Positions 26,042-34,491 of a DNA stretch of 64,000 bases are shown one piece after another. The first letter of the stretch is position 1, and every line of letters starts with the position of its first letter. The DNA is from Nocardia cyriacigeorgica (GTDB taxonomy: Bacteria > Actinomycetota > Actinomycetes > Mycobacteriales > Mycobacteriaceae). Where the stretch lies: contig NZ_JARWNX010000064.1 of assembly GCF_029868385.1 (NCBI RefSeq), positions 62,001 through 126,000 on the forward strand, written 5' to 3'. The notes below the pieces were generated by a model. It was given only the letters and a program-made list of their open reading frames with translations, had not been told where the DNA came from and did not search any database. The translations under genes and the position numbers were made by a program.

Positions 26042-28155
26042 ACACGCAGGTGGCCGAGCGCGGCGGGGCTCTCGGGCAGGCCGTGCGGCGGGTCGGTGCG
26101 AGTGCTGGTACCGCGTTTGTCGCGGCGGTGGTGGCGGCCCTGGTGGCGACCGTTGGCCTGTACGCGTTTTCGCTGGTGCAGTGGCCTGCGTTCAACTCCT
26201 CCCATGTGACTCGGGCGCTGACCACGGTCGGGCAGGTCGCTGCCGCTGCCCTGCTGGTGGCCTCGATCGTGCTGTACCGGCGCAAGGCTCGGCTGTGGCT
26301 GGCGAAACTGCTGTCGTGGGCGGGGATTTCGGCCTTCGTCACGGTGACGCTCGGGATGCCACTGGCGGCGTCGAAGCTGTACCTGTTCGGCGTCTCGGTC
26401 GATCAGGAGTTCCGCACCGAATATCTGACCAGGCTCACCGACAGCGCCGCCCTGCGCGATATGACCTACGCGGATCTGCCGCCGTTCTATCCCGCCGGAT
26501 GGTTCTGGATCGGCGGCCGGGTGGCGAATGTGCTCGGGATGGACGGGTGGGAGGTCTTCAAGCCGTACGCGATCGGTTCGATCGCGGTGGCGGCGGTCAT
26601 CGCGCTGGTGCTCTGGTCTGAGCTGATTCGCGCCGATTGGGCGGTCGGGGTCGCCACGGCGGTGGCCGCGGTCGGGGTCACCTTCGCCTCGCCCGAGGCG
26701 TACGGCGCGGTGATCGCGATTCTGTTGCCGCCGGTGCTGGTGCTGGCGTGGGGTGCGCTGCATCGGCCCGAGGATCAGCGTGGGACGGCAGGCGGCTGGG
26801 GTGCGGTGATCGGCACCGGGGTGTTCCTCGGCGTCGCGGCCACTTTCTACACGCTGTACCTCGCGTTCGCGGCGTTCGTGGTGACACTGATGGCGCTGGT
26901 CGCGGCCGGATACGCGGTGTGGGCACGACGGGCGGCGGGCCGCTCGCATCGCCGGAGTGCCGCCGTTTCGCGAAGTACGGCTGCCGCTCGGGACACCACC
27001 ACGCAGGGCACCGGCAATGCGCGGGAAGCCACCGACGCAGAAGACGTAGACGCGTCGCAGGGCACAACCGACTCGTCGGCGACCACCGTCGCGCGCAGCA
27101 CCGGCAATGCGAACGGCGGCGCGTGGCGGGCAGCAATTCCCCCACTGACCCGCCTCGTTGTCATCGGTGTCATCGCCGGGCTCATCGCGCTGACTGTGTA
27201 CCTGCCGTTCCTGCTGGAACTGCTCGGCGGCACCTGGCCCAGCGGCGGCACGGCATTCCACTATCTGCCCGAGGCAGGCGCCGAACTGCCGTTCCCGATG
27301 GTCGAGTTCTCCCTGATCGGCTGCTTCTGCCTGATCGGCACGATCTGGCTGGTGCTGCGGGCCGGATCGTCGCGGCGGGCGCAGGCGCTCGGCATCGGCG
27401 TGCTCGCGGTGTATCTGTGGTCGTTGCTGTCGATGCTGGCGACGGTCGCCGGGACGACGCTGCTGTCGTTCCGGCTGGAACCGATCCTGTACGTCCTGCT
27501 GGCCGCCGCTGGCGCATTCGGCGTCGTCGAGGGCGCGCGGGCCGCCTACCAGGCGTTCAACGAGCCCGAGCGGTTCCGGATCGTCGTGGTCGCTGTCGTG
27601 CTGGTCGGTGCGCTGGCCTTCACCCAGGACATTCCACGGGTGCTGGCGCCGGAGATCACCACGGCCTACACCGACACCGACGGTGACGGTGTCCGCGCCG
27701 ATCAGCGCGATCCGGCGGCGGAGTATCACTACCGCGAGATCGACGCCGCGCTCACCGCGCAGACCGGCCGCCCCCGCTCCGAGACGGTGCTGCTCACCGC
27801 CGACACCACCTTCCTCGCCTACTACCCGTACTTCGGTTTCCAGGGCCTGACCTCCCACTACGCCAATCCGCTCGCGGAGTTCCCCGAACGCGCGGCGGCC
27901 ATCGAACAGTGGAGCAAGCTCGAGACCCCGCAGGAACTGCTCGACGCGATGGCGGCGGCGCCTTGGCGCGCGCCCGATGCGTTCCTGTTCCGCCGCAGCG
28001 GCGAGGATTACACACTGAGGCTCGCGAAAGACGTGTATCCCAACGATCCGAATGTGAGCCGCTACACCGTCACCTTCCCCGGCGCGCTGTTCGCCGATCC
28101 GCGCTTCACCAGCACCGATATCGGACCGTTCACGCTGATCACGGTCGCGCGCTGA
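26038..28155 (+). CDS. aftA: Galactan 5-O-arabinofuranosyltransferase AftA
   Basis: GT-C membrane enzyme that puts the first arabinofuranose on galactan using decaprenyl-phosphoarabinose. The 705-aa protein has about 11 membrane helices. The first outer loop carries YADLPPFYPAGWFWIGGR, and the soluble C-terminal part carries TDTDGDGVRADQRDPAAEYHYREID and FYPYFGFQG-like AYYPYFGFQGLTSHYANPLAEF, all typical of AftA. It is about 60 residues longer than Rv3792, mainly because of a hydrophilic low-complexity insert around residues 300-360 (RSTAAARDTTTQGTGNA). It follows dprE1-dprE2, as in mycobacteria. Confidence 0.92.
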   Translation: MNTQVAERGGALGQAVRRVGASAGTAFVAAVVAALVATVGLYAFSLVQWPAFNSSHVTRALTTVGQVAAAALLVASIVLYRRKARLWLAKLLSWAGISAFVTVTLGMPLAASKLYLFGVSVDQEFRTEYLTRLTDSAALRDMTYADLPPFYPAGWFWIGGRVANVLGMDGWEVFKPYAIGSIAVAAVIALVLWSELIRADWAVGVATAVAAVGVTFASPEAYGAVIAILLPPVLVLAWGALHRPEDQRGTAGGWGAVIGTGVFLGVAATFYTLYLAFAAFVVTLMALVAAGYAVWARRAAGRSHRRSAAVSRSTAAARDTTTQGTGNAREATDAEDVDASQGTTDSSATTVARSTGNANGGAWRAAIPPLTRLVVIGVIAGLIALTVYLPFLLELLGGTWPSGGTAFHYLPEAGAELPFPMVEFSLIGCFCLIGTIWLVLRAGSSRRAQALGIGVLAVYLWSLLSMLATVAGTTLLSFRLEPILYVLLAAAGAFGVVEGARAAYQAFNEPERFRIVVVAVVLVGALAFTQDIPRVLAPEITTAYTDTDGDGVRADQRDPAAEYHYREIDAALTAQTGRPRSETVLLTADTTFLAYYPYFGFQGLTSHYANPLAEFPERAAAIEQWSKLETPQELLDAMAAAPWRAPDAFLFRRSGEDYTLRLAKDVYPNDPNVSRYTVTFPGALFADPRFTSTDIGPFTLITVAR

Positions 28156-28251
28156 GGCCATCCGGCCAGGTTCCGGCTTGTCAGCTCCGATTCAGGGTGG
28201 TTGGGTACGGTGGGCTGCTGATCGAGCCGGTACAAGGAGTTGTCTTACGTT

Positions 28252-30114
28252 GTGAGTGGGGAATCTGACGTCGAGCGGGGCGGATCGACGGCGGTGGACG
28301 TCGTGACCGAAGGGTCGGCGACGGCCCGGCGACCCAGCTCGCGGCGCGCATCCGAACGGTCCCGTCCACGCTTGCGGATACCGCGGCCCGACCTGGCGAT
28401 CGGTGCGGGATATCTGCTGCTTGCCGCCATCATCCTGTCCGGACAGTGGCGCGATACCAGCGGCTCCTACCTGATCAAGAGCGGTCAGGACCAGACCATG
28501 TGGGAGTGGTTCTTCGCGGTCACCGCCCATTCGGTGGCCAATCTGGACAATCCGCTCGGCACGCACCTCCAGAACTTCCCGTCCGGGGTGAACATGATGG
28601 CCAATACGGCCATGTTCGGCGTCGGCATACCGCTGACGCCGGTCACCCTGCTGTTCGGTCCGACCGTCACCTTCGTGCTGGTCCTCACGCTCGGACTCGG
28701 CGGCACCGCATTCGCCTGGTACCGGCTGTTCGCCACGGAACTGGTGAGTTCGCGCACGGCCGCGGTGATCGGTGGCCTGTTCTGCGGCTTCGCGCCCGCG
28801 ATGATCTCGCATGCCAACGCCCATCCGAACTTCGTGCTGCTGATCCTGCTGCCGGTGATCACCGGACAGCTGATCAGGATGGCGCGGCGCGCGAACGTCA
28901 CCGCGGATCCGCGCCCGCGCCGCCGGGTCCGCGATGCGGTGATCCTCGGTCTGCTCGTGGCCTTGCAGATCGCGCTCGGCGAGGAACCGCTGCTGATCTT
29001 CGCGCTGGCCTTCGCCGTCTTCGCGATCGGCTACTACCTGCGCGAACCGCGCACCGGACTGCGGATACTGCGCCGCATCACCCCCACGGTGGCGCTGGCC
29101 GCGGTGATCACCCTCGTGCTCACCGAGATTCCGCTGTGGTGGCAGTTCTTCGGACCGCAGAGCTACCGGTCCATCGACCACGGTCAGATGGGCAACGACC
29201 TGAAGACGATCACCCAGTTCCCCTCGGAATCGCTGGGCGGCATGTTCTCACCCGGTCAGAGCGTGGCGATCAATCCGACCGAGCAGAACGCCTATTTCGG
29301 CTGGCCGCTGCTGTTGCTGCTGGTGGTCACGGCCGTGCTGCTGTGGCGTGAACGCATGGTGCGGGCCGCGACCGGCGTCATCGTGGTGTTCGGAGTGCTG
29401 TCACTCGGCTCGGAAGCCATGTTCGGCAAGCAGGGCACCGGGATCGCGCTGCCGTGGCGGCTGCTGGAATCGGTGCCGCTGGTCAATTCGATGCTGGAGA
29501 CCCGGCTCACCATGGCCGCTATTCCGGCCATCGCGGTGATTCTCACGCTGGCCTGCGAACGCGCGATCGCGCTGTGGAAGGAATCGGCGGTCGACCCCAA
29601 ACCGCTGGCGTGGTTCGCCGCCCTGACCTTCGCGCTGCTGCCGCTGGTGCCGACGATCCTTCCGGTCGCCGAACGGACCGCGACACCGGACTTCTTCACC
29701 GACGGCACCGTCGACCGGTATGTCGAGGATGGTTCGGTCGTGGTCGTACCGCCGCCACGCCCGCCCGATGCGCGCGCCCTGCGCTGGCAGGCCGACGCGG
29801 GCTTCTCCTTCCCGCTGGCGGGCGGCTATTTCGTCGGGCCGACCGGCGCGGACAAGAAGGGCATCTACGGTCCGGCGGCGCGCGCAACCGCATCGCTGCT
29901 GGTGCAGGCCCAGGACACCGGCCGGGTGCCCGTCATCGATGCCGACGATCGCGCCGCGGCGCTGGCCGATCTGCGGTTCTGGCGCGCCGATGTGGTGGTG
30001 CTGCCGCAGACCACCCATGCCGACACCCTGCGCCAGACCATGACCGCACTGCTCGGCACACCGCCGACTCGGGTGCAGGACGTGTGGGTCTGGGACGTGC
30101 GGTCGATGCGGTAG
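28252..30114 (+). CDS. GT-C-like polytopic membrane protein between aftA and emb
   Basis: A 620-aa protein with an Arg/Ser-rich N-terminus of about 45 residues, then about 11 membrane helices and a soluble C-terminal domain (about 470-620). The first outer loop has SGQDQTMWEWFFAVTAHSV and LDNPLGTHLQNFPSGVNMM; an acidic residue at the start of this loop is a common GT-C feature. Position in the arabinan operon suggests a glycosyltransferase using a decaprenyl-linked sugar, but the mycobacterial locus has no equivalent here and I cannot name its reaction. GTG 28252 is chosen, 12 bases after AAGGAG; TTG 28240 touches that site. Confidence 0.72.
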   Translation: MSGESDVERGGSTAVDVVTEGSATARRPSSRRASERSRPRLRIPRPDLAIGAGYLLLAAIILSGQWRDTSGSYLIKSGQDQTMWEWFFAVTAHSVANLDNPLGTHLQNFPSGVNMMANTAMFGVGIPLTPVTLLFGPTVTFVLVLTLGLGGTAFAWYRLFATELVSSRTAAVIGGLFCGFAPAMISHANAHPNFVLLILLPVITGQLIRMARRANVTADPRPRRRVRDAVILGLLVALQIALGEEPLLIFALAFAVFAIGYYLREPRTGLRILRRITPTVALAAVITLVLTEIPLWWQFFGPQSYRSIDHGQMGNDLKTITQFPSESLGGMFSPGQSVAINPTEQNAYFGWPLLLLLVVTAVLLWRERMVRAATGVIVVFGVLSLGSEAMFGKQGTGIALPWRLLESVPLVNSMLETRLTMAAIPAIAVILTLACERAIALWKESAVDPKPLAWFAALTFALLPLVPTILPVAERTATPDFFTDGTVDRYVEDGSVVVVPPPRPPDARALRWQADAGFSFPLAGGYFVGPTGADKKGIYGPAARATASLLVQAQDTGRVPVIDADDRAAALADLRFWRADVVVLPQTTHADTLRQTMTALLGTPPTRVQDVWVWDVRSMR

Positions 30115-30198
30115 CCGCGACCACCGCGGTCGCATCGGCTTCGGCCATGCGGGCTGGGGGCGGGCTCCGCGCGGCGGCGCCCGTTAGAGTCGAGTCCC

Positions 30199-33100
30199 GT
30201 GCGACCGGACCGATCTCCCAGAGCGTTCAACCGTCTCCGCCTGATCGCCCTCGTCTCCGGATTTCTCGGATTCGTGCTGGCGTTGCTGACCCCGCTGTTG
30301 CCGGTGCGTCAGGAGCAGGCGGTCCTCGACTGGCCGCAGGCCGGGCAGACGAGTGTCGAAGCGCCACTGGTGAGTTATGAGCCGCTGCGGCTCGAACTCA
30401 CGGTGCCGTGCCCGGTACTGCGGGACGCGACCGGCACACTGGTCTCGACCATTCCGATGGACTCCGATCAAGCCTCGGCCAAGGGGTTGATCGTCGCCGT
30501 GCGCGACGGCACGCTCACGGTGCTGTTGCGTGACGTCCCGCTGCTGTCGGCGCCGATGGCCGAGATCGGCGACTGCACGGCGATCAGCGTCACCTCGACA
30601 GCCGCCGCCACGAACGCCGAGATCGTCGGGGTGAACCGCGCGGACGGAACACCCTTCCGCTCCAGCGTCACTCGCGATATCCGACCGCAGATGGTCGGTG
30701 TGTTCACCGAGCTGGACCAGGCGCGGCTCGACGGCATCCGGTTGCACGCCGATATCGATTCGCGCTTCAGCTCCTCCCCCACCGTGCTGAAGCTCGCCGC
30801 GATGATCATCGCGGTGCTGAGCACCATCGTCGCGCTCATCGCCCTGCATCTGCTCGACACCTCCGACGGCCGCCGCACTCGCCGCTTCCTGCCCGCGCAC
30901 TGGTGGCGCTTCACCCCCGCCGACGGCGCGGTGCTCGGCACCCTCGCGGTCTGGCACATCATCGGCGCCAACACCTCCGACGACGGCTACATCCTGAACA
31001 TGGCGCGCGCCTCCGAGCACGCCGGGTACATGGCCAACTACTACCGATGGTTCGGTGTCCCCGAAGCGCCGTTCGGCTGGTCCTACGAGGTGCTGTCCTG
31101 GATGACGCGCGTCTCCGACGCCAGCCCGTGGATGCGGCTGCCCGCACTGCTGGCCGGGGTGGTGTGCTGGTTGGTGATCAGCCGCGAAGTGCTGCCGCGG
31201 CTCGGTGCGCGGGTGCGCAGCAATCAGGTCGCGCTGTGGACGGCCGGGCTGGTGTTCCTCGCCTTCTGGCTGCCCTACGACAACGGTCTGCGTCCCGAAC
31301 CGCTGATCGCCGCTGGCGCACTGCTCACCTGGTGCTCGATCGAACGCGCCATCGCCACCGCGCGGCTGCTGCCTGCGGCGATCGGCGTTCTCATCGCGGC
31401 GTTCTCGCTCGCGGCCGGGCCGACGGGGCTGATCTGTATCGCGGCGCTGATCGCGGGATCGCGGCCGGTGTTGCAGGTGATCGTGAAGCGGGCGCGCGGT
31501 GAAGCGGCGACGCGGTCGATCCTGGCCGAAGCGCGGGCGCAGGTCAGGGACGCATCGCGGCCCGACGCCGAAGCTCCTCGGAATACCGACAGTGGTGCTG
31601 TTCGGGACAACGACGCGAAACCTGCCGAACGCCCGCGTGGTTCGCTCGGCAGTGGGATCTTCCGCTACGCCGCGCTTCTGGCACCCGGCCTTGCCGCCGG
31701 AACCCTGGTCCTGGTCGTCATCTTCGCCGACCAGACCCTGTCCACCGTCATGGAAGCCACCCGCGTGCGCACCATCGTCGGGCCGAACGTCGCCTGGTTC
31801 GATGAACGCACCCGCTGGGATTCGCTGCTCATGCTCGCGCCGGACGGATCGCTGTCGCGGCGGTTCGGTGTGCTGCTGATGCTGCTGTGCCTGCTGGTCT
31901 GTGTGCTCCAGGTGCTGCGCAAGGGCCGGATTCCCGGAACGTCACGTGGTCCGTCGGTGCGCATTCTCGGTATCGTGTTCGCCTCGTTGCTGTTGATGAT
32001 GTGGACGCCGACCAAGTGGACGCACCACTTCGGCGTGTACGCCGGTCTCGCCGGATCGCTGGCGGCGCTGGCGGCGGTCGCGGTGGGCGTCAACGGGATT
32101 CGCTCGGCACGCAATCGGGCGCTGTTCGCCGCTGCGGTGCTGTTCCTGCTCGCCATCACCTTCACCGGCTCCAACGGCTGGTGGTACGTGTCCAGTTACG
32201 GTGTCCCGTGGTGGGACAAAGCGCCGTTGGTCGCGGGTAAGGGTGTGTCGACGCTGTTCCTCGGGCTCAGTGTGGTTGCGCTGCTGGCCGCGCTGTGGCT
32301 GCACTACCGCGAACCGTACCGGCGCAGCACCGGCTCACGCTGGGATCGCTACACCTCGGCGCCGTTGACGATTGCCGCCGCGTTGATGGTCGTTTTCGAA
32401 GTGGCGTCGTTGGCCAAGGCCGCCGTCACCCAGTTCCCGGCGTATTCGGTGGCCGAATCCAATATGCGGTCGCTGGTCGCTCGGCCGTGCGCGCTCGCCG
32501 ATTCGGTGCTCGTCGAAACCGACACCGCCGATTCACTGCTCGTTCCGTACGAGGGCGCACCCGCCGACGGCCTGATCTCCACCGAATCCGGCGTGGAGTC
32601 GGTCGGTTTCACCCCGGACGGCGTGGCCGACGATCTCACCGCCGACGCGGAGGAAGTCGCGGGCGGCGGCGCCAACACCGTCGAAACCGATAACGACAAC
32701 AAGACCAGCGATACCACCGGGGCCGGAACCGGCGGTGGCACCACCGCCCAGACCGGTATCAACGGTTCGACGGTGGCATTGCCGTTCGGCCTCGACCCCG
32801 CCCGCACCCCGGTGCTCGGCAGCTACACCGACGAGGACCAGAAGCAGGCGAAGCTGACCACCCAGTGGTACCGCCTCGACCTGTCGGGCTCCCGGCGCGA
32901 CGATCCGGCTCTGCACGTGCTCGCCATCACCGTGGCCGGACGCATCCGGTCCGTCGACGCCGACGGTGTGCTCACCTACGGCCAGGACCTGGTGCTGGAG
33001 TACGGAACCCGCGCCGCCGACGGCTCCATGACGGTGCTCGGCGCGATCACCCCGACCGATATCGGACCGGCGCCGTCCTGGCGGAACCTGCGGGTACCGC

Positions 33101-33588
33101 TCGACGAGATCCCCGAAGAGGTCAACGCGGTACGCCTGGTGGCGACCGACAACGACATCACCCAGCGCCAATGGCTGGCCATCACCCCACCCCGCCTGCC
33201 GAGCCTGGCCACCCTCGACTCGGTCGTCGGCCACACCGACCCGGTCCTGCTGGACTGGCACGTCGGCCTCGCCTTCCCCTGCCAACGCCCCTTCGACCAT
33301 CGCTACGGCGTCGCCGAAACCCCCCGCTGGCGCATCCTGCCCGACCGCGTCGGCTCCGACGCCTCCAACGCCTGGCAGGACGATATCGGCGGCGGCCCGC
33401 TCGGCTGGACCGAACTACTCCTGCAAGCGGAGTCGGTCCCGACCTACCTGGAAAACGATTGGTCCCGCGACTGGGGCTCCCTGGAACGATTCACCCCCTA
33501 CGACCCGACCGCCACACCAGCGGAAGTCGGCGTCACAACGGTGACCCGCTCGGGCCTGGAGAAGGATGATCCGATTCGGATCAGGTAG
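30199..33588 (+). CDS. emb: Arabinosyltransferase Emb (first copy)
   Basis: GT-C enzyme extending arabinan from decaprenyl-phosphoarabinose. The 1129-aa protein has the Emb layout: first helix, large periplasmic N-terminal domain, catalytic loop ANTSDDGYILNMAR, YRWFGVPEAPFGWSYEVLSWMTRVSDAS, many helices (PTKWTHHFGVYAGL), and a C-terminal carbohydrate-binding domain (INGSTVALPFGLDPARTPVLGSYT, VLLDWHVGLAFPCQRPFDHRYGVAE). The residue matching EmbB Met306 of M. tuberculosis is Met (codon 31102-31104). A 55-residue hydrophilic insert lies in a cytoplasmic loop near residue 445. Which of embA, embB or embC it matches cannot be settled by eye. It ends the arabinan operon. Confidence 0.93.
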   Translation: MRPDRSPRAFNRLRLIALVSGFLGFVLALLTPLLPVRQEQAVLDWPQAGQTSVEAPLVSYEPLRLELTVPCPVLRDATGTLVSTIPMDSDQASAKGLIVAVRDGTLTVLLRDVPLLSAPMAEIGDCTAISVTSTAAATNAEIVGVNRADGTPFRSSVTRDIRPQMVGVFTELDQARLDGIRLHADIDSRFSSSPTVLKLAAMIIAVLSTIVALIALHLLDTSDGRRTRRFLPAHWWRFTPADGAVLGTLAVWHIIGANTSDDGYILNMARASEHAGYMANYYRWFGVPEAPFGWSYEVLSWMTRVSDASPWMRLPALLAGVVCWLVISREVLPRLGARVRSNQVALWTAGLVFLAFWLPYDNGLRPEPLIAAGALLTWCSIERAIATARLLPAAIGVLIAAFSLAAGPTGLICIAALIAGSRPVLQVIVKRARGEAATRSILAEARAQVRDASRPDAEAPRNTDSGAVRDNDAKPAERPRGSLGSGIFRYAALLAPGLAAGTLVLVVIFADQTLSTVMEATRVRTIVGPNVAWFDERTRWDSLLMLAPDGSLSRRFGVLLMLLCLLVCVLQVLRKGRIPGTSRGPSVRILGIVFASLLLMMWTPTKWTHHFGVYAGLAGSLAALAAVAVGVNGIRSARNRALFAAAVLFLLAITFTGSNGWWYVSSYGVPWWDKAPLVAGKGVSTLFLGLSVVALLAALWLHYREPYRRSTGSRWDRYTSAPLTIAAALMVVFEVASLAKAAVTQFPAYSVAESNMRSLVARPCALADSVLVETDTADSLLVPYEGAPADGLISTESGVESVGFTPDGVADDLTADAEEVAGGGANTVETDNDNKTSDTTGAGTGGGTTAQTGINGSTVALPFGLDPARTPVLGSYTDEDQKQAKLTTQWYRLDLSGSRRDDPALHVLAITVAGRIRSVDADGVLTYGQDLVLEYGTRAADGSMTVLGAITPTDIGPAPSWRNLRVPLDEIPEEVNAVRLVATDNDITQRQWLAITPPRLPSLATLDSVVGHTDPVLLDWHVGLAFPCQRPFDHRYGVAETPRWRILPDRVGSDASNAWQDDIGGGPLGWTELLLQAESVPTYLENDWSRDWGSLERFTPYDPTATPAEVGVTTVTRSGLEKDDPIRIR

Positions 33589-33597
33589 GGAAGTCAG

Positions 33598-33642
33598 CCG
33601 TCCCGCTCGCAAGACGCATCAGCATGTCCGCGAGCGGGACGG
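33598..33642. terminator. Terminator hairpin after the first emb gene
   Basis: A perfect 13-bp stem (CCGTCCCGCTCGC / GCGAGCGGGACGG) with a 19-base loop, 9 bases after the emb stop. It marks the boundary with the leftward accessory genes. Confidence 0.75.
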
Positions 33643-33732
33643 GTGACGACCGGCCTCAGCGACGCCTACCGATCGAGGTGGTGACCGACATCGCCGATAC
33701 GCTACGGGGTCAGATGCCGCCCGCTGGAGAAA

Positions 33733-34491
33733 TCACTGCTGGGTGAGACCCGCTCTGCGAGCCAATGCGGCGGCGGTCGCATCCGGGGTCGCCGCTTTGA
33801 GTTTGGTGTCGTGATGGTTGACGTCGACCAGATACCGGCCCGCAGCCGGGTGATCGCTACGGATATCGATCCAGCTCAGATAGGTCGGCGGCTGTGATCG
33901 GTTGGCTTGTAGGTGAGTCATCACCTTGAGATAGCCCTCGGCACTGCGTGGCGCCCGCAATAAAGCACGAATACGTTCCTCGACAGGCAGCTCGTCATTC
34001 CGGGATCGCCCCCAGGAACTCGGCGGTTCCTCACCACGGACACGCGGTGTGTAGCCGGTCATGTCCCCGGCGGCGCCTGGCTCTGCGGGCGGCATCGTCG
34101 CGGCGATCTGTTTGGCGAGACTCTGCCGGCGAGTAACGACCAGCTGGATATCCCCGCCGAACTCCACCGTCTGCCCGGACTTCTGGAACAGGATCACGCC
34201 GAGTCCGCCGGCAACCGCACCGACTGAACGTGCACGCCTGCCCGATCGGTGTGAGTGGCCCGTACAGATGATCCGCAATTCGGGATCGGCCAGGACGCGC
34301 AGGGGGCCGGTGAGATCTGGATCTGCGAACCTCGGATAACGAGCGCTGATCGGGCCGACGAGCTCGGCGTACTCGTCCTCGGTGGTGGCGGATTCGATGA
34401 TGCTGATCGGATCCGGATACTCGTCGAGCCCGGTCTCGCCCCACACCCACGCGAACTCGTCAGGTGTGAAGGCCCACTTTGTTCTTGTCAC
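33733..34491 (-). CDS. EspG-family ESX secretion-associated chaperone
   Basis: A 252-aa cytosolic protein resembling EspG, the chaperone that binds one end of PE-PPE dimers and delivers them to a type VII (ESX) secretion system. It begins WAFTPDEFAWVWGETGLDEYPDPISI, as EspG proteins do, and ends in RYLVDVNHHDTKLKAATPDATAAALARRAG. The GTG start overlaps the stop of the upstream PPE-like gene (GTGA), so chaperone and likely client are co-translated. No ESX core gene (EccB-E, MycP) lies in the window. Confidence 0.8.
   Translation of the reverse strand: MTRTKWAFTPDEFAWVWGETGLDEYPDPISIIESATTEDEYAELVGPISARYPRFADPDLTGPLRVLADPELRIICTGHSHRSGRRARSVGAVAGGLGVILFQKSGQTVEFGGDIQLVVTRRQSLAKQIAATMPPAEPGAAGDMTGYTPRVRGEEPPSSWGRSRNDELPVEERIRALLRAPRSAEGYLKVMTHLQANRSQPPTYLSWIDIRSDHPAAGRYLVDVNHHDTKLKAATPDATAAALARRAGLTQQ

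Noticed and set aside
25957..28161. Long open frame on the strand opposite aftA
   Set aside because: It is an Arg/His/Gly-rich mirror of the GC-biased aftA codons and has no family-like sequence.
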